DNA of 13,089 bases from Actinomycetota bacterium. GTDB lineage: Bacteria > Actinomycetota > Actinomycetes > Acidothermales > Acidothermaceae. The DNA is taken from positions 7,272 through 20,360 of the forward strand of contig PLCK01000109.1 in NCBI GenBank assembly GCA_003134755.1. The letters run 5' to 3'. Positions 12,766-13,089 of the stretch are shown here, piece after piece. Under the pieces are notes generated by a model. The model did no database searches, was not told the DNA's origin, and was given only the letters and a program-made list of their open reading frames with translations. The translations under genes and the position numbers were made by a program. Positions within the stretch are counted from its first letter, which is position 1. Every line of letters begins with the position of its first letter.

Positions 12766-13089
12766 TTATGCAGACGTGGCGGCTGGTAGCCCTTCGGACG
12801 TCACCCAGGTTGCGATCTGCGCACGCGATGACATCTCGAGTTTGGCGAGGATGTTCGACACGTGAACCGACGCTGTCTTCGTCGAGATGAAGAGCGCGCG
12901 GCCGATCTCTGAGTTGCTGAGTCCGCGCGCGACAAGTGCGGCAACCTCGAGTTCGCGTGCGGTGAGTTGACCCGATGGCACTCGAGCGCCACCGCCGTTC
13001 ACCCGATGACGCAAGGACTCCAGTTCGTCGACGCGCCAGCCGCCCCATTTCGACAAGAACCGACCGGCATCGTCGATCTGCACCCGTGC
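12766..13089 (-). CDS. LuxR-family transcriptional regulator, C-terminal part
   Basis: The frame is open to the window edge, so the gene starts beyond 13089; about 107 C-terminal residues are seen. They contain a complete LuxR/GerE helix-turn-helix: LTARELEVAALVARGLSNSE, then IGRALFISTKTASVHVSNIL and AKLEMSSRAQIATW. The segment before it (DAGRFLSKWGGWRVDELESL) resembles the tail of the helical repeat region in large ATPase-containing LuxR regulators of actinomycetes (MalT/LAL type). That class is therefore likely but unproven. It converges on the oxidoreductase gene with only 12 nt between stops and no visible terminator. Confidence 0.9.
   Translation of the reverse strand, partial: ARVQIDDAGRFLSKWGGWRVDELESLRHRVNGGGARVPSGQLTARELEVAALVARGLSNSEIGRALFISTKTASVHVSNILAKLEMSSRAQIATWVTSEGLPAATSA

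Overview
The window is GC-rich and densely coded, with frequent GTG starts. A recognisable mycothiol ligase (mshC), a DinB with the C-terminal extension seen in actinomycetes, and TANNNT -10 boxes placed a few bases before start codons all point to a chromosomal segment of an actinomycete (Actinobacteria). I cannot name the genus. I see no IS element, phage gene, tRNA, rRNA or CRISPR array, and no strong intrinsic terminator.

Layout: (1) 1-1711, plus strand: the 3' part of dinB (translesion DNA polymerase IV) followed 9 nt later by a dienelactone-hydrolase-family enzyme. (2) 1741-7540, minus strand, read right to left: a membrane acyltransferase-3 with a C-terminal SGNH domain, a VOC (glyoxalase/dioxygenase fold) protein, a Gfo/Idh/MocA dehydrogenase of the IolW-like type, a PhoP/OmpR-type response regulator with no kinase in the window, and mshC. 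(3) 7541-7893: a 353-bp divergent intergenic region. (4) 7894-12753, plus strand: a tightly packed set of a large secreted S53 (sedolisin) protease with three cell-wall-binding CWB2 repeats, an unrecognised single-pass membrane protein, and a non-canonical Gfo/Idh-like protein. The gaps are 1 nt and then a 4-nt ATGA overlap. (5) 12766-13089, minus strand: the C-terminus of a LuxR-type regulator that runs off the window.

Two themes stand out. The right half around the divergent promoter is envelope-directed: a surface glycan O-acyltransferase faces a wall-anchored protease cluster. The left half is redox and small-molecule metabolism: mycothiol synthesis, VOC, DLH and a possible inositol dehydrogenase, with a response regulator directly upstream of mshC.

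The oddest DNA-level signals lie between genes. They are a 32-bp tandem duplication that copies a start codon and creates an overlapping 11-codon leader ORF, a 14-bp triple repeat placing TGA in all three forward frames, a 7-4-7 inverted repeat on a probable leaderless promoter, and a 15-bp palindrome upstream of the acyltransferase. No single feature proves a new system. The protease/membrane-protein/oxidoreductase unit is the best candidate for something undescribed.
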